From Actinobacteria bacterium UBA4719 (lineage in GTDB: Bacteria > Actinomycetota > Actinomycetes > Actinomycetales > Dermatophilaceae), in NCBI GenBank assembly GCA_002404345.1, contig DHJN01000072.1, positions 1 through 7,727 on the forward strand: a stretch of 7,727 bases of DNA, read 5' to 3'. The first letter of the stretch is position 1. The number at the start of each line of letters is the position of its first letter. Position numbers and translations under genes: made by a program. This document shows, piece by piece, positions 6,301 through 7,727 of the stretch. Below the pieces are notes generated by a model that worked only from the letters and a program-made list of their open reading frames with translations, ran no database searches and was not told the DNA's origin.

Positions 6301-6825
6301 TCAGTTGTTGCCCGAGGTCCCGCCGACCGTCGGGTGCACCTGGAGACGGCAGACGCTGACCGAAACAGCTAGGCGAACAGCACGTGCGGTGTTTGCGGCC
6401 GTCGTCGCCACTGACTTCGAAAACGTACATGAGCCGCTGGTTGTCGGGTTGAAGTTCAGCCACTCGACTCTCGCTGACCCGTAGTGGTTGGGTCTGATGG
6501 TCACCGTTCCTTCCACATGTGCGCCTCCAGCGAATCCTCGCAGCGTGCGTCTGGCGTGCGCTAAGACGTGCCCGGATGCATCCAGTGCGTCAAGTCCTGG
6601 GTAGCCGTAGATGGTGCACGTTCTGGGGCTCGTGTTTCGGAACAGCAGCACGAACGTGCCGTGCCCAGTCGCAGCGTCAGCAGTGGTGTGCGAAACCTTC
6701 AGCGAGTTGTTGCCACAGGCCGAGACGGTGGCACCCGCCGAAGGGGCGGTTGCTCCGATGAGGCCGAAAGCGGCCAGTGTGACAGATGCGGTGAGCCCTG
6801 TGAACTGAGTACGTAGAAGGGTCAT
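6301..6825 (-). CDS. secreted DUF4232-domain protein
   Basis: This exported protein of 174 residues has an N-terminal signal peptide: basic start, hydrophobic core at about 10-26, and small residues APSAGA before a likely cleavage near 32. The rest is one DUF4232 domain, shown by FVLLFRNTSPRTCTIYGYPGLDALDASG (58-85), VLAHARRT (87-94), VRLAVSVSVCRLQVHPTVGG (150-169) and the intermediate VEW. Cysteines at 37, 70, 133 and 159 could form two disulfides, fitting an extracytoplasmic location. VSAC at 34-37 resembles a lipobox, but it lies late and C37 is also the expected domain cysteine, so secretion rather than lipidation is preferred. AGGAG lies about ten bases before the ATG, with an A/G-rich spacer. 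Domain function is unknown; such proteins are common in mycobacteria and other actinomycetes. It runs opposite to its neighbours and is probably monocistronic. Confidence 0.87.
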   Translation of the reverse strand: MTLLRTQFTGLTASVTLAAFGLIGATAPSAGATVSACGNNSLKVSHTTADAATGHGTFVLLFRNTSPRTCTIYGYPGLDALDASGHVLAHARRTLRGFAGGAHVEGTVTIRPNHYGSARVEWLNFNPTTSGSCTFSKSVATTAANTARAVRLAVSVSVCRLQVHPTVGGTSGNN

Positions 6826-7188
6826 TTTCTCTTTCTCCTAATCAATTCGAATGAAGTTCGCTCTGAACTGAATCGTCGCGGGTCGTGACCTGACACGGGT
6901 AGTGGACGCGGAAAAGCGCTTGTCGCGTGAGGGAACAAGGTATCGAGCACCCCAGTTTCGGTACCGCTCCGTATCCTGCCGGGCGGTGGCCCCGCAGGAT
7001 AGACATGCGGGCACACTAATGATCAGACGTTGGCAGGTTCGGCTGCAGCACCGCTTCCCCTGGCGGATGTGGTCTGAGAAGGCAGTCCCGTGGTGGCTTA
7101 GTCGAGTCCAGCAGAGTGGTGTATGACCTGATGACGCCCCGGGTGTAGACGTGGGCGCGGTCACCGCGTGATTCTTCGAGGGATCTTG
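6826..7188. other. non-coding stretch upstream of the DUF4232 gene
   Basis: This 363-base stretch has short open frames on both strands, but their translations are Arg/Ser-rich and unlike any family I know, so I call none. It should hold the promoter of the DUF4232 gene on the minus strand. An inverted repeat AGTTC-N5-GAACT (6855-6869) lies about 30 bases upstream of that start and is a candidate regulator site. A strong hairpin at 6973-7000 is listed separately. The segment 7001-7177 holds nothing else that I can support. Confidence 0.5.
6973..7000. other. strong hairpin in the non-coding stretch
   Basis: ATCCTGC (6973-6979) pairs perfectly with GCAGGAT (6994-7000); inside a C-C mismatch, GGG (6981-6983) pairs with CCC (6990-6992) around a CGGTGG loop. 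No U-tract follows on either strand, so it is not a standard intrinsic terminator. No gene ends next to it. Confidence 0.4.
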
Positions 7189-7564
7189 ATGGAGAGCTTC
7201 TTGAACGCAACCCTGATGGCACTGTCAGGCTTCTACCTGGCGTTCGCGCTTTCGGCGGTTCTCGGCGATCACGGCTTGGCCGGCGATCTCGACCTCGCCC
7301 TCAGCGGCAACGCAAGGTACTTCCTCGCCGGTCTGGTCAGCGGTCCGGCACTCGGCGCCATCGGAGCCTGGTGGAACGCCCGTCGCTCAGCACCGGCCAG
7401 TATCGGACCGGGCTGCTCCTGCTCTTTGAGCCCGTTGCCATCGCTCTCATAAGCAACGTGGGTTCATTAGCGCGACTTGCGGGTGGCTGGGCGGAGTCGG
7501 ACCCCGGCCCTACGTCGGCGAGTTCCTGCCGGGTCTAACAGTGCTCGTCGCCGGATACCTATAG
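7189..7564 (+). pseudogene. small multi-pass membrane protein gene with two frameshifts
   Basis: The ATG at 7189 has GAGGG six bases upstream. The first frame encodes a hydrophobic segment (LNATLMALSGFYLAFALSAVLG), a polar loop, and a second segment (FLAGLVSGPALGAIGAWW) ending in NARRS near 7388, after which it becomes Ser/Pro/Cys-rich and stops at about 7452. From 7389 a second frame gives STGQYRTGLLLLFEPVAIALIS, a third membrane segment. From 7511 the remaining frame gives YVGEFLPGLTVLVAGYL and a TAG at 7564, a fourth segment. Joined together these make a plausible four-helix protein of about 125 residues with a GE motif before the last helix. I do not recognise the family with confidence; small actinobacterial membrane proteins of the DUF6518 kind have similar layout. 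Two sequencing errors would also explain the pattern. Confidence 0.55.
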
Positions 7565-7693
7565 GGCAGCTCAGGGCCACGCGCGGCGGCGACCACCATC
7601 TGACCATGCCCTAGAACCTGCTGGCCGATATTCACACCTTGTTCTTTGCCCCAAGGAGTGGGCCAGAGACGGGGCGTCCAACCGGGCAAACCG

Positions 7694-7727
7694 TGACCGC
7701 ACGCGGATCGGTGACCGGTCATCGATC
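7694..7727 (-). repeat. dispersed repeat, copy 3 (at window edge)
   Basis: Read on the minus strand from 7726, this matches copy 2 across its full length, with G-to-A, G-to-A and T-to-G changes and one missing base near the end. The hairpin arm CCGATCCGC is conserved (7711-7703). It is inverted relative to copies 1 and 2 and may continue past the window. The adjacent stretch 7565-7693 holds no gene I can support. Confidence 0.65.

Noticed and set aside
6155..6484. 109-codon plus-strand ORF
   Set aside because: Only its beginning (the MarR-like part) is meaningful; the rest is antisense to the DUF4232 gene, which has a clear signal peptide and domain.
6932..6957. GGAAC-N18-GTT, resembling an ECF sigma-factor promoter
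   Set aside because: The motif is short and no gene starts within 200 bases downstream on that strand; chance is a sufficient explanation.
6902..7126. plus-strand ORF in the non-coding stretch
   Set aside because: GTG start without SD, crosses the strong hairpin, and no similarity to a known protein.
7510..7722. 70-codon minus-strand ORF at the right edge
   Set aside because: Its start lies inside repeat copy 3 and it overlaps the end of the membrane pseudogene; the translation resembles no family I know.

Overview
This is a high-GC window with GTG/TTG starts, several weak Shine-Dalgarno (SD) contexts, a secreted DUF4232 protein and a DHA2-type drug exporter controlled by a divergent TetR. 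Together these point to an actinomycete. The DUF4232 protein looks mycobacterial or a near relative, but genus is inference. No RNA genes, CRISPR array, phage genes or intact transposase were seen.

Layout. Positions 1-199 have no gene I can support. At 200-977 a YczE-like membrane protein (minus strand) lies head-to-head with a GntR/aminotransferase (MocR/YczR-type) regulator (plus strand). Their short AT-rich gap carries inverted repeats. A small pentapeptide-repeat protein follows near 2638-2964. Next is the clearest regulatory unit. A tetR gene (minus, ending at 3253) faces a 14-TM DHA2 exporter (3997-5526), and the gap holds an array of CGGAGG/CCTCCG half-sites on an exact 24-bp period that overlaps predicted promoters in both directions. 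Downstream of the exporter, a 73-codon ORF with a good SD may be a small co-transcribed protein.

The right third (about 5866-7727) looks like a decayed accessory region. It has a remnant of a MarR-family wing/helix segment broken by a stop, an intact secreted DUF4232 protein on the minus strand, a hairpin-bearing non-coding stretch, and a small membrane-protein gene that reads well only if two frameshifts are allowed.

A roughly 34-bp interspersed repeat with a GGTGACCGGTCGCCGAT core occurs three times, always outside convincing genes: 3039 and 5876 on plus, 7727 on minus. The first and last copies bracket the tetR-exporter unit in opposite orientation.

How the genes work together: the TetR protein most likely represses itself and the exporter until a toxic ligand appears. 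The MocR-like regulator most likely senses PLP or an amino compound and controls the YczE-like protein. No complete new defence or biosynthetic system is visible. The most notable items are the phased operator array, the dispersed repeat and the gene remnants.
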